Made by a program: the position numbers and the translations under genes
In this document: positions 1 through 4,654 of the stretch, piece by piece
Numbering within the stretch: position 1 is the stretch's first letter
Layout of the letters: each line of letters begins with the position of its first letter
Notes under the pieces: generated by a model
What the model was told of the DNA's origin: nothing
What the model saw: the letters and a program-made list of their open reading frames with translations, nothing else
Databases searched by the model: none
NCBI GenBank assembly: GCA_034002865.1
Contig: JAVEZR010000029.1
Span: 1-6,828, forward strand
Direction of reading: 5' to 3'
Length of the DNA: 6,828 bases
Origin: UBA5209 sp034002865
Lineage (GTDB): Bacteria > Patescibacteriota > Dojkabacteria > SC72

Positions 1-473
1 TATGTAAGTATGTTGATTCTAAATCCTGTATCAGTAGTTATTTCATATGGATAGCTTCTACCTTTCTTGTCCATCTTATATCTGTTCTTAGGAAACCAGT
101 ATTGTAGTTCTGGAATAAGTGTACTATTGATTGTATCTATTCCAGATATAATTCTTAGGTTCTTAATATCATATGGATATTCCTGAAACAATTTACCCTG
201 AAAGTATTTGTTATCAGTTGGATAACATATATTAGCTATAACATTTACAAGGGCTGTAGTCTTACCTATACCATTTGCTCCAGACATAAGATAAACCATC
301 TTTTCCTGTTTAGCTACTTCCTCTATAAAATCACCTAGCTTTCCGCAAGGTACATACCCTCTATACTTCTGATCCCTTTTAAGCTTTATCCTTTCCTTTA
401 GTATCTCCTTTTGTATTCTTTCCCTTTCCTGTCTTATCTGCTGCTGATTTTTTAGCTCCTGTTGTTGGGGCAT
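1..473 (-). CDS. terL: Terminase large subunit, N-terminal part (runs off the window)
   Basis: This is the probable ATPase motor of phage DNA packaging, which pumps DNA into the prohead and cuts it. The first 157 residues are visible and the gene continues past position 1. Residues 1-36 are a highly charged, Q/E/K/R-rich helix. A Walker A P-loop, GANGIGKT, lies at residues 65-72 after a hydrophobic strand (MVYLMS). It is followed by the layout usual in terminases: a strand LRIISG near 106-111, then PELQYWFP near 121-128, and TGFRINILT at the visible end, where terminases often have a strand leading towards Walker B. Walker B and the nuclease domain are outside the window. The start is ATG at 473, because an in-frame TAA lies three codons upstream and the only other visible ATG (residue 59) is next to the P-loop. 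The first 95 nt overlap the preceding TerS gene out of frame. No clear Shine-Dalgarno sequence is present. The call rests on the P-loop and on position after TerS; another P-loop ATPase is possible but less likely. Confidence 0.82.
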   Translation of the reverse strand, partial: MPQQQELKNQQQIRQERERIQKEILKERIKLKRDQKYRGYVPCGKLGDFIEEVAKQEKMVYLMSGANGIGKTTALVNVIANICYPTDNKYFQGKLFQEYPYDIKNLRIISGIDTINSTLIPELQYWFPKNRYKMDKKGRSYPYEITTDTGFRINILT

Positions 474-1026
474 ATTTGTTTAATCTCTCATTAAATAATT
501 TATCCTCCTTTTCTAGCTCCTTATCCATTGCTATTAAATCTTCCAGACTTGCTGTATAGATGTTCGTAGTGCTAGTAATATCTGAGTTCTTGTAATAACC
601 TTTGAGTTTATATAGCTTCTCTATTTGTTTGTCTACCATGTCTGCATTTGATACCCATCCTACTCCTGTTCTCCATCTAAATACCCCTTGTGCTGTCCCC
701 CTTACTTCATCTCCAATATATAAACACTCCCCTCCACATATCTTATACATTTCATAGATCTCATTATCTGGAGTCATATATGGAAACTTTAAATTCTTAG
801 GAACTTTATGCTTGATTAGCTTCTCCTGCTCCTTTGCTACAAACTCATCACTAAATGTAGTTGATAATATCTCTTCCCACGATCTAGTAGACTTCATCTG
901 ATTGGGAACTCTTGAATATGACTCTGAATATCCAGCATCTCTCATAGCTTCACCCTGAGTTTTACCCTCAAGAACTCCTTCTACTACTTTTTTTACTTTT
1001 TTCTTACTTGTCTTAGGCATAATCAT
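379..1026 (-). CDS. terS: Terminase small subunit
   Basis: This is the probable DNA-recognition subunit of the packaging terminase, which binds the phage genome and hands it to TerL. The 215-residue protein starts with a lysine-rich stretch. Residues 12-50 look like a helix-turn-helix (VLEGKTQGEAMRDAGYSESY), followed by the TRSWEEIL segment, the usual order in small terminases of the type with a GYS-x-n-SWxELL pattern. A second typical element is DKQIEKLYKLKGYYKN near residues 133-148, resembling the conserved YKLKGxY of these proteins. The C-terminus (about 180-215) is a Lys/Gly/Thr low-complexity tail that is also the reading region for the start of terL in another frame. ATG codons at 1026 and 1020 are both possible; neither has a Shine-Dalgarno sequence. 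The gene lies 91 nt after the nuclease gene. The identification comes from family pattern and from the adjacent P-loop protein. Confidence 0.75.
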   Translation of the reverse strand: MIMPKTSKKKVKKVVEGVLEGKTQGEAMRDAGYSESYSRVPNQMKSTRSWEEILSTTFSDEFVAKEQEKLIKHKVPKNLKFPYMTPDNEIYEMYKICGGECLYIGDEVRGTAQGVFRWRTGVGWVSNADMVDKQIEKLYKLKGYYKNSDITSTTNIYTASLEDLIAMDKELEKEDKLFNERLNKYAPTTGAKKSAADKTGKGKNTKGDTKGKDKA

Positions 1027-1117
1027 AGATTAATCATAGAATAAACACCTTAGAGAGGCTTACAGGGCTTCAATAAATCCCTATATACCAACCTTTTTCA
1101 CAACAGTCTTTTTAAAC
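1027..1117 (-). other. Gap between nuclease and terS genes, no promoter supported
   Basis: This 91-nt noncoding stretch lies upstream of terS. On the minus strand it contains TATATA followed by GGGAT (about 1085-1095), and this resembles the start of the leader before the nuclease gene. No hexamer like a -35 box sits at 16-18 nt from it, so I do not call a promoter. terS is most simply read through from the promoter near 1652-1680. I see no convincing terminator hairpin. Confidence 0.4.
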
Positions 1118-1570
1118 CTATTTTTTACCTACAAATTGCATTTTAGGATAAACTGGCTGCTCCAGATAAGAAACAAGCAAATCTTGTGCTTCATCTGATC
1201 CATAACATACCTCTACCATATATCCCTGCTCTGTAAGTTTCTCAATCCAGACATTTTGCTTTTCGCTGGTCTTATTCTTTCCAGCTTTCATTTCAATAAA
1301 CAGTCCATGATAATTACCTCTAGCTACTGGTAAGAATAAATCTGGTACTCCAGACTTAACCCCCTCTGCCTTCATCTTCATAGCTACTAGGACATGCCTT
1401 TGACCTCCATTAGGTATAGCAAACAATAAAGACAATTCTGGATATTGTCTTTCCATAATTGCTACCCAGTTGAAAAGATACACCTGTTCCTGATGCTCAT
1501 GATCTTGTCTCTTAGTTTTACCTGAAGACATTTTCTCTCTATATTCTTGTACTGACATTGTTTCACTCAT
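1118..1570 (-). CDS. VRR-NUC domain nuclease
   Basis: This 150-residue protein is a stand-alone VRR-NUC nuclease, a PD-(D/E)xK-fold family found in many phages and in the eukaryotic FAN1 nuclease; stand-alone members are thought to act on branched DNA such as Holliday junctions. Visible motifs in order are: a helix with E25/E28 and W35, the IPNGGQR motif at residues 52-58, the catalytic GVPD at 74-77 (D77), the IEMK motif at 92-95 (E93, K95), Q105, and GY at 116-117. Together these give the expected E...D...ExK...Q active site with nothing missing. The length is normal for a single-domain phage member. It sits just upstream of terS and terL, so debranching replicated DNA before packaging is a reasonable inferred role. 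It follows a sigma70-like promoter at 1652-1680 with a leader of about 75 nt. ATG codons at 1570 and 1558 are both possible; GGGG directly abuts the first, which is too close for a normal ribosome binding site. Confidence 0.9.
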   Translation of the reverse strand: MSETMSVQEYREKMSSGKTKRQDHEHQEQVYLFNWVAIMERQYPELSLLFAIPNGGQRHVLVAMKMKAEGVKSGVPDLFLPVARGNYHGLFIEMKAGKNKTSEKQNVWIEKLTEQGYMVEVCYGSDEAQDLLVSYLEQPVYPKMQFVGKK

Positions 1571-1651
1571 CCCCTATAAAAATCCTAAAGTTATTTAAGA
1601 TCCTTGTAGAGGATGAAGTATTACTACTCCACCCTCATCCCTATACACTAT
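1571..1651 (-). other. Leader of the nuclease/terminase transcript
   Basis: This stretch is the predicted 5' untranslated region after the promoter at 1652-1680. It contains two near-copies of one element: TATAGGGATGAG at 1634-1645 and TATAGGGGATGAG at 1566-1578 (minus strand). The second includes the nuclease start codon. The first supplies an early ATG that opens a four-codon reading frame (MRVE, then TAG). A small hairpin, ATCCT/AGGAT with a 5-nt loop, lies at 1600-1614; it is not followed by a T run, so I do not call it a terminator. Confidence 0.35.
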
Positions 1652-1680
1652 AATATACTATTTACTTGACCTTTGTTCAA
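1652..1680 (-). promoter_or_regulatory. Sigma70-like promoter for the nuclease/terminase genes
   Basis: On the minus strand a -35 box TTGAAC (1675-1680) and a -10 box TATATT (1652-1657) are separated by exactly 17 nt. The -35 matches the consensus in 4 of 6 positions and the -10 in 5 of 6. Transcription would begin near 1645 and reach the nuclease ATG about 75 nt later. The -35 lies inside a 17-bp dyad also found at the promoter near 5073-5101, which strengthens the call. Confidence 0.6.
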
Positions 1681-1681
1681 G
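1665..1681. promoter_or_regulatory. Operator-like 17-bp dyad, copy 1
   Basis: The plus strand reads CTTGACCTTTGTTCAAG, an imperfect palindrome pairing in 6 of 8 position pairs. The reverse strand of the second copy at 5086-5102 agrees at 15 of 17 positions. It covers the -35 box and is 7 nt from the -10, the same placement as in copy 2. It directly abuts the stop codon of the upstream gene. A binding site for a repressor or activator is inferred. Confidence 0.55.
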
Positions 1682-2056
1682 TTACTTCTCCTCCTTAATC
1701 TTTGCTGCTTCCTCTTCTTGTGCTTTCTTTGCTGCTTCCTCTTCTTTCTTAGCTTCTTCTTTTTCCTTTTCAAAGAGTTCTAACTCAGCAACTGCATCAA
1801 TAGGAGTTACATAGAATCCAAACACATTGTCCTGTTTGATATACAACTCCTGCTCTCTTTGAATTACTACTTCGTTGTCCATAAACTTCTCTGGCATAAC
1901 TGTAGGAATACTTATAATCCTAACTTTAGGATCATTCATTTGCTTTTTGAAAGATTCAAATCCCTCTTTCGTTACTCTTGTAATAACAGCACCTTCATTA
2001 CCCATAGGGGGATATGTAAAGATTTTCAACTGGTACTCTATTCTTTCTCCTGACAT
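1682..2056 (-). CDS. Unknown protein with charged coiled-coil tail
   Basis: I do not recognise this 124-residue protein. Residues 1-90 look like a compact mixed alpha/beta domain: a strand near the start (YQLKIFTYPP), a second strand (AVITRV), a helix (GFESFKKQM), a strand (VRIISIPTV), and QELYIKQDNVFGFYVTPI. From about residue 93 to the end it is almost only E, K and A, predicted as a single long helix or coiled coil. The repeated EEEAAK is encoded by a 27-nt direct repeat. There is no signal peptide or membrane segment. The start ATG at 2056 has no Shine-Dalgarno sequence; the gene begins 18 nt after the stop of the upstream gene. It is probably the last gene before the promoter at 1652-1680. 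Its position just before packaging genes does not fix a function. Confidence 0.6.
   Translation of the reverse strand: MSGERIEYQLKIFTYPPMGNEGAVITRVTKEGFESFKKQMNDPKVRIISIPTVMPEKFMDNEVVIQREQELYIKQDNVFGFYVTPIDAVAELELFEKEKEEAKKEEEAAKKAQEEEAAKIKEEK
1701..1746. repeat. 27-nt period tandem repeat inside a coding tail
   Basis: The 19-nt plus-strand sequence TTTGCTGCTTCCTCTTCTT occurs at 1701-1719 and again at 1728-1746. The 27-nt spacing is in frame and yields a 9-residue EEEAAK-type repeat in the coiled-coil tail of the overlapping gene. Confidence 0.8.
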
Positions 2057-2074
2057 AATAAATAAAATAAAAAT

Positions 2075-2398
2075 TTAAATAACTTTAGAGTAAAAACTCT
2101 CTGTAACTTCTGAATCGTTTATATATGCTAACAAGGCTCTTACTTTCATCTTCTGTTCTATCTCTTCTGGCATTCTCTTTCTCTCTATATTAATAAGTTC
2201 ATCTACCAAGTCTACCTTAGAATTAATCTTTCTTGGCATATACAAATCATTCATAGAAAACAATACATTCTCTGAATCTTCTACCTTGTAATACTCATCC
2301 TCTCCAACTACTACACAACTTACAATAGTAGCTAATGTATTAAGACTTAGTATATATACCTCATCTCCTTTTTGATATGTAGTTTTCAATTTGCTCAT
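2075..2398 (-). CDS. Small protein with probable SH3-like barrel at its N-terminus
   Basis: From the ATG at 2398 this gene encodes 107 residues. Residues 8-53 (YQKGDEVYILSLNTLATIVS...YYKVEDSENVLFSMNDLYM) follow the pattern of small SH3-like or KOW-like barrels common in phages: KGDxVYIxSLNxxxTI, a strand with paired tyrosines, an acidic turn, then F-S-x-x-D-L. This resemblance is recalled, not computed. Residues 60-107 are helical and charged. The open frame extends upstream to 2461, but those extra residues overlap a 49-aa membrane-protein gene. The ATG at 2398 forms an ATGA overlap with that gene's stop, so translational coupling favours the shorter start. There is no signal peptide. Nucleic-acid or protein binding would fit the fold; no specific role can be given. 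Confidence 0.65.
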   Translation of the reverse strand: MSKLKTTYQKGDEVYILSLNTLATIVSCVVVGEDEYYKVEDSENVLFSMNDLYMPRKINSKVDLVDELINIERKRMPEEIEQKMKVRALLAYINDSEVTESFYSKVI

Positions 2399-2544
2399 AT
2401 TCCCATTCCCTGTAAAGTATCTACTAAGTATACAACATACAGAGTTAGTATAGGTAAACAACCCAGAGCTATTAGGAAAGCTAACATAGCTAAGAGTACA
2501 ATTATATTACCTATTACCTTTACCACCTTCTGAAACTTTTCCAT
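2395..2544 (-). CDS. 49-aa membrane protein, overlapping both neighbours
   Basis: This is a complete small gene from ATG 2544 to TGA 2395. The product starts MEKFQKVVKVIGN and then has an almost unbroken hydrophobic stretch from about residue 14 to 41 (IIVLLAMLAFLIALGCLP followed by ILTLYVVYL), ending DTLQGMGI. The basic N-terminus suggests it stays in the cytoplasm. The stretch is long enough for one long helix or a short hairpin turning at the GCLP. Its first 38 nt overlap the end of the helix-turn-helix gene in another frame. Its TGA overlaps the next ATG as ATGA, a classic coupled junction. It fills what would otherwise be a 108-nt gap in an otherwise packed region. A holin or another phage membrane effector is possible, but nothing specific shows it. 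It is the only gene here ending in TGA. Confidence 0.7.
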   Translation of the reverse strand: MEKFQKVVKVIGNIIVLLAMLAFLIALGCLPILTLYVVYLVDTLQGMGI

Positions 2545-2866
2545 AGTTTTCTAAATAAAATCTTAATTTAGCTGCATTCGCATCCCTAACTTTTTCTGCT
2601 ACTGATTCCATAGCACTTATAACCTCCAACTCATCTATATCTAAAGGCTTTTTAAGTCTGTTAGCTATAGATAAAAACCCATTAACAACATCCTTTGATC
2701 TGTACATAATCAAATGAGATGTTCTTATAGCTGGATTAGGAAATGCCTTCTGATCTCTCCAATACAGGAGCTTCTGTTTAGTGAATTTGTCAAAACCTAA
2801 GTATCTAGCAACAGCTATTACTTCCTTCTGACTCCACATTCTTCTCTTCTTTAATATATCTTGCAT
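2507..2866 (-). CDS. MerR-like helix-turn-helix DNA-binding protein
   Basis: This 119-residue protein probably binds DNA. Residues 11-60 read WSQKEVIAVARYLGFDKFTK, then QKLLYWRDQKAFPNP and MYRSKDVVNGFL. This is the winged helix-turn-helix order of MerR and excisionase-type domains: a WSQKEVI first helix, a helix ending in LxYWR, a turn with F-P-x-P, and a wing followed by a YxxxDV helix. The remaining residues 65-119 form a helix-rich tail without the cysteine sensor sites of metal-sensing MerR proteins. The start at 2866 is an ATG, after GGTAAAGAG. Its last 38 nt overlap the 49-aa membrane gene. A regulator of the two dyad-bearing promoters is an attractive idea but untested; an excisionase-like or packaging role is also possible. 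Confidence 0.55.
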   Translation of the reverse strand: MQDILKKRRMWSQKEVIAVARYLGFDKFTKQKLLYWRDQKAFPNPAIRTSHLIMYRSKDVVNGFLSIANRLKKPLDIDELEVISAMESVAEKVRDANAAKLRFYLENYGKVSEGGKGNR

Positions 2867-2893
2867 ACTCTTTACCTATTTACATTTTAATTG

Positions 2894-3331
2894 TTATAGA
2901 AAGTATATGAGAACTTCCTGATAGAACTTCCCAAAGTTAGCTTTGTCTAATCTATATGTATTTGTTACCCATGCAAAGTTATACTTCTTTATATGCATAG
3001 TATCTCTTAGAAAGATAAACAACAATAAGTTAGTAAGTTTATAATCAAACAGCATATTAACATCATAGAATCTGTTATCAGATCTCTTATACAATCCATT
3101 CTTAGCTAACTTACTTCCTACTAATTTGAATATTTCATCTCCAGACTTAGTTGTGTAGAAATACATATCTACTTTTAAATCTCCCCTATCACTTTCATAT
3201 AGAGTCATAATCTGATCATAATTAGTCTCTTCTGGTACTCCATCCTTCATATAACTATTGAGATCGTTTAGATATCTTCTGATTACATTACCTTGAACTG
3301 TTATACTTGATTGCTTCTCTTTCTTCTCCAT
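2894..3331 (-). CDS. Unknown 145-aa protein
   Basis: I do not recognise this protein. It starts with a charged MEKKEKQSS segment shared with the next gene upstream because their start regions are copies of one junction sequence. After that come a helix with two arginines (NVIRRYLNDLNSYM), a strand-rich middle (DLKVDMYFYTTKSGDEIFKLV), a basic KRSDNRFYD loop, and a hydrophobic helix YKLTNLLLFIFLRDTM near residues 98-113. That helix is too broken by charge to be a sure membrane span. The C-terminus is aromatic and ends in VLIYFL. The start at 3331 is one nucleotide after the stop of the preceding gene, with no Shine-Dalgarno sequence, so reinitiation is likely. A soluble accessory protein is the safest description. 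Confidence 0.6.
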   Translation of the reverse strand: MEKKEKQSSITVQGNVIRRYLNDLNSYMKDGVPEETNYDQIMTLYESDRGDLKVDMYFYTTKSGDEIFKLVGSKLAKNGLYKRSDNRFYDVNMLFDYKLTNLLLFIFLRDTMHIKKYNFAWVTNTYRLDKANFGKFYQEVLIYFL

Positions 3332-3360
3332 ATTACTTATTGTTTTTTAGTTTAGATAAC
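3314..3360. repeat. Gene-junction repeat, copy J1
   Basis: This roughly 47-nt stretch covers the end of the 3333-3623 gene and the start of the 2894-3331 gene. On the minus strand it reads GTTATCTAAA, an A-rich stretch, CAATAAGTAAT, then ATGGAGAAGAAAGAGAAG. Positions 3318-3343 are identical over 26 nt to 3610-3635. The whole aligns with 3902-3945, with a 3-nt length difference. Here the repeat is read so that the second TAA (AAG TAA T ATG) is the stop. Confidence 0.8.
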
Positions 3361-3623
3361 TTCTCATATTTGTCTGACAGGTCGTAAACACCATCTCTCA
3401 AATCACCTAAGCACTCAATATCACTATATAGCTTGTAAAGTTCTTTAGATATAGACCGATATAGTTTTTTACTTCCCCCTTTTCGCCCCTCTTCCCTTGC
3501 TTTGTCTAGCTCTTCTGGAAGATATAACAAATCTGATATCCATATCTTCAAATCCTCTTTGCGAAGATTATCTATAGCACTCTCTACATCTTCCCATTTT
3601 AGTTTGTTTTCTTTCTTCTCCAT
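3333..3623 (-). CDS. Unknown 96-aa helical protein
   Basis: I do not recognise this protein. It appears almost wholly helical and strongly charged: KWEDVESAIDNLRKEDLKIW, a hydrophobic patch ISDLLYLPEEL near residues 29-39, a basic flexible link REEGRKGGSKK near 43-53, and a C-terminal helix pair ending KYEKLSKLKNNK. There is no membrane segment or cysteine pair. The ATG at 3623 lies 5 nt after the upstream stop and has no Shine-Dalgarno sequence. Its start region and its end region are both copies of the same junction repeat, so the gene is bracketed by direct repeats. It is the same length as the next gene upstream (96 aa), but I see no convincing protein similarity outside the junction-encoded ends. 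A small accessory protein, perhaps acting on host functions, is only a guess. Confidence 0.6.
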   Translation of the reverse strand: MEKKENKLKWEDVESAIDNLRKEDLKIWISDLLYLPEELDKAREEGRKGGSKKLYRSISKELYKLYSDIECLGDLRDGVYDLSDKYEKLSKLKNNK

Positions 3624-3650
3624 ATTACTTATTGTCTTAATTTATATAAA
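3610..3650. repeat. Gene-junction repeat, copy J2
   Basis: This is the second copy of the junction sequence, between the 3629-3919 and 3333-3623 genes. Positions 3610-3635 match J1 exactly over 26 nt. The A/T-rich part beyond 3636 is diverged. Here the stop is CAA TAA, five nucleotides before the ATG, so the frame differs from J1. Confidence 0.8.
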
Positions 3651-3919
3651 TCTTCTAACTTCTTTACTAAGTTCCTAGAAACTTCAATCTCATAATCTGG
3701 TAAGGTTTTTCTTACCCACATTCTATTCATATCCCTATCTCTTGACTTAACTAGGTATAATAATATTTCTAGTTCTTTCTCAGTAAATAAGTTCTCCTTA
3801 AAGTTTAGATAATCTATAACCTCATTTAACTTCTTTATTATTGTATTATCCAAAGCAATAGTTAAAGCATCTCTGCTTTCTAACCAGTTAAACTCTTGCA
3901 ACTTCTCTATCTTCTCCAT
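3629..3919 (-). CDS. Unknown 96-aa helical protein
   Basis: I do not recognise this protein. It is predicted mostly helical: ESRDALTIALDNTIIKKLNE, VIDYLNFKENLF, then a TEKELEILLYLVKSRDRDM segment near residues 45-63 that looks like a long amphipathic helix. It is followed by NRMWVRKTLPDYEIEVSRNL and the end KKLEDLYKLRQ. A helical domain with T-E-K-E-L-E-I-L-L could suggest a helix-turn-helix, but the second helix is not typical, so I do not call it. The ATG at 3919 follows the upstream stop by 17 nt with no Shine-Dalgarno sequence. Like its downstream neighbour it begins MEK and is bracketed by junction repeats, which suggests exchange or duplication of this gene as a unit. Confidence 0.6.
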   Translation of the reverse strand: MEKIEKLQEFNWLESRDALTIALDNTIIKKLNEVIDYLNFKENLFTEKELEILLYLVKSRDRDMNRMWVRKTLPDYEIEVSRNLVKKLEDLYKLRQ

Positions 3920-3945
3920 CTTTATTGGATTTTAATTTAGATAAC
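3902..3945. repeat. Gene-junction repeat, copy J3
   Basis: This third copy lies between the 3937-4170 and 3629-3919 genes. The minus strand reads GTTATCTAAATTAAAATC, then CAATAAAG, then ATGGAGAAGATAGAGAAG, aligning with J1 over nearly its full length with few mismatches. Here the stop is the TAA inside GTTATCTAA, so part that is coding in J1 is untranslated spacer in J3. Confidence 0.75.
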
Positions 3946-4170
3946 CTGCTTATTTCTCCCAAATGTAGCTTTGTTTTCAGCTTCTTCCGAATCTTTCCCC
4001 ATTGCTTCTGATATTATAGGACCACTTGCAGCCATAGTTAGAGATTCTTCACAGGGCTTCTCCATTTCTTCTAACAAATCCATATAAGAAATCATCGTAG
4101 ATATTTGCATTAAAGATATTATCTCACTCAATCGCTGTACTCTTTCTCCCTTCATTATTTCTTTCTTCAT
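3937..4170 (-). CDS. Unknown 77-aa protein
   Basis: I do not recognise this protein. It starts MKKEIMKGERVQ, has a methionine-rich amphipathic helix (RLSEIISLMQISTMISYMDL, then LEEMEKP) and a flexible acidic tail (GKDSEEAENKA), ending GRNKQVI. It has one of the better ribosome binding sites in the window, AAAGGAGAG at 4176-4184, five nt before the ATG at 4170. That site lies within the end of the preceding gene, whose stop is 2 nt before this start. Near the 3' end another frame is open for 41 codons without ATG and ends in LSKLKSNK plus a short tail, like the end of the 3333-3623 protein. Third-position base use favours the annotated frame, and the likeness is explained by the junction repeat at DNA level. 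A frameshifted ending is a minor alternative. Confidence 0.55.
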   Translation of the reverse strand: MKKEIMKGERVQRLSEIISLMQISTMISYMDLLEEMEKPCEESLTMAASGPIISEAMGKDSEEAENKATFGRNKQVI

Positions 4171-4172
4171 AG

Positions 4173-4403
4173 TTACTCTCCTTTCTCTTTAAAGTTAGAT
4201 AATAAGTCAAACCTATGAATACTACTAGCATCGTAATCTTTGATAGTGCCATCAACTCCCAATTTTTTTCTAAGTGCCTCAATACGAACTTGCAAACCCT
4301 TGACAACATAATGGGTTTCAAATTCTAAACAATTATTATAATACAGACTCTCAAGATGTTGTAAATATGAGAACAAATACTCAAATTCTTTTTCTTTTGT
4401 CAT
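4173..4403 (-). CDS. Unknown 76-aa helical protein
   Basis: I do not recognise this protein. Residues 1-50 are predicted as two helices (KEFEYLFSYLQHLESLYYNN and HYVVKGLQVRIEALRKKLGV), an antiparallel hairpin likely to form a dimer or coiled coil. They are followed by a short tail GTIKDYDASSIHRFDLLSNF ending in KEKGE. There are no motifs, membrane segments or cysteine pairs. The ATG at 4403 has only weak purine-rich GAGAG before it. The gene lies 18 nt after the last stop of an unresolved region beside the assembly gap, so its true upstream neighbour is unknown. Its 3' end carries the ribosome binding site of the next gene, suggesting coupled translation. Confidence 0.55.
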   Translation of the reverse strand: MTKEKEFEYLFSYLQHLESLYYNNCLEFETHYVVKGLQVRIEALRKKLGVDGTIKDYDASSIHRFDLLSNFKEKGE

Positions 4404-4421
4404 CTCTCTATATAAATAAAA

Positions 4422-4554
4422 TTAACTATTTCTTATCCTTTCCTCCAGCACCTTATTACAGCCCAGAAGAAGGGATAAGAACTCAAGCTTCGTGTTATCG
4501 GTACTGCCCCAACCGACTTACAGCCCATTTGAGTTCTGGTCTATGGAGACTATT
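4422..4554 (-). other. Unresolved coding remnant or RNA beside the assembly gap
   Basis: No complete gene is visible here. One minus-strand frame enters from the gap and stops at 4495 after NSLHRPELKWAVSRLGQYR. Another is open from 4517 to a TAA at 4422 and would end in LEFLSLLLGCNKVLEERI followed by RNS, but it has no start codon. Joining the two would need a frameshift near 4515-4525. Either could be the 3' end of the gene cut by the gap, since the real gap length, and so the frame, is unknown. The GC-richer look and the dyads suggest a structured RNA or a misassembled contig end as alternatives. Confidence 0.3.
4478..4537. repeat. Nested inverted repeats next to the gap
   Basis: A perfect 9-bp inverted repeat, AGAACTCAA at 4478-4486 and TTGAGTTCT at 4529-4537, encloses a second one, TCGGT at 4498-4502 and ACCGA at 4512-4516. 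An alternative outer pairing, CCAGAA at 4463-4468 with TTCTGG at 4534-4539, competes with it. A 10-nt direct repeat TTACAGCCCA occurs at 4456-4465 and 4518-4527. There is no T run, so it is not a terminator, and the arms do not form a proper tRNA. Confidence 0.45.
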
Positions 4555-4654
4555 NNNNNNNNNNNNNNNNNNNNNNNNNNNNNNNNNNNNNNNNNNNNNN
4601 NNNNNNNNNNNNNNNNNNNNNNNNNNNNNNNNNNNNNNNNNNNNNNNNNNNNNN
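4555..4654. other. Assembly gap of 100 Ns
   Basis: Exactly 100 unknown bases are present. The round number suggests a scaffolding placeholder, so true length and reading frame across it are unknown. It interrupts the 3' part of the membrane-protein gene that starts at 5037. Confidence 0.97.

Noticed and set aside
1172..1186. Inverted repeat ACAAG/CTTGT as a third operator
   Set aside because: It lies inside the nuclease coding sequence with no -10 box nearby and differs from the 17-bp dyad in spacing and centre.
1600..1614. Terminator hairpin before the nuclease gene
   Set aside because: The stem is only 5 bp and no T run follows it on either strand.
1859..2078. Two plus-strand frames opposite the coiled-coil protein gene
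   Set aside because: They run against an otherwise one-directional gene order and lie opposite a well-formed gene with no promoter or ribosome binding site.
3937..4060. Programmed frameshift in the 77-aa gene
   Set aside because: A 41-codon open stretch in another frame ends like the 3333-3623 protein. But third-position base use favours the annotated frame, there is no slippery sequence, and the shared ending is explained by the DNA-level junction repeat.
4124..4321. 65-aa minus-strand frame with a hydrophobic segment
   Set aside because: It overlaps two better genes in another frame, crosses their stop/start junction, and lacks a ribosome binding site. The hydrophobic run is a by-product of the overlapping coding sequence.
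4304..4335. Plus-strand promoter with a perfect TTGACA
   Set aside because: No -10 box at 16-18 nt and no plus-strand gene downstream; it is a chance match in coding DNA.
4461..4545. A tRNA on the minus strand
   Set aside because: The region has a TCGGTTGG-like D-loop, a GTTC-like segment, and possible acceptor arms CCAGAA/TTCTGG. However, the T-stem and D-stem do not pair, no anticodon loop with a 5-bp stem can be placed, and the better 9-bp dyad conflicts with the acceptor pairing.
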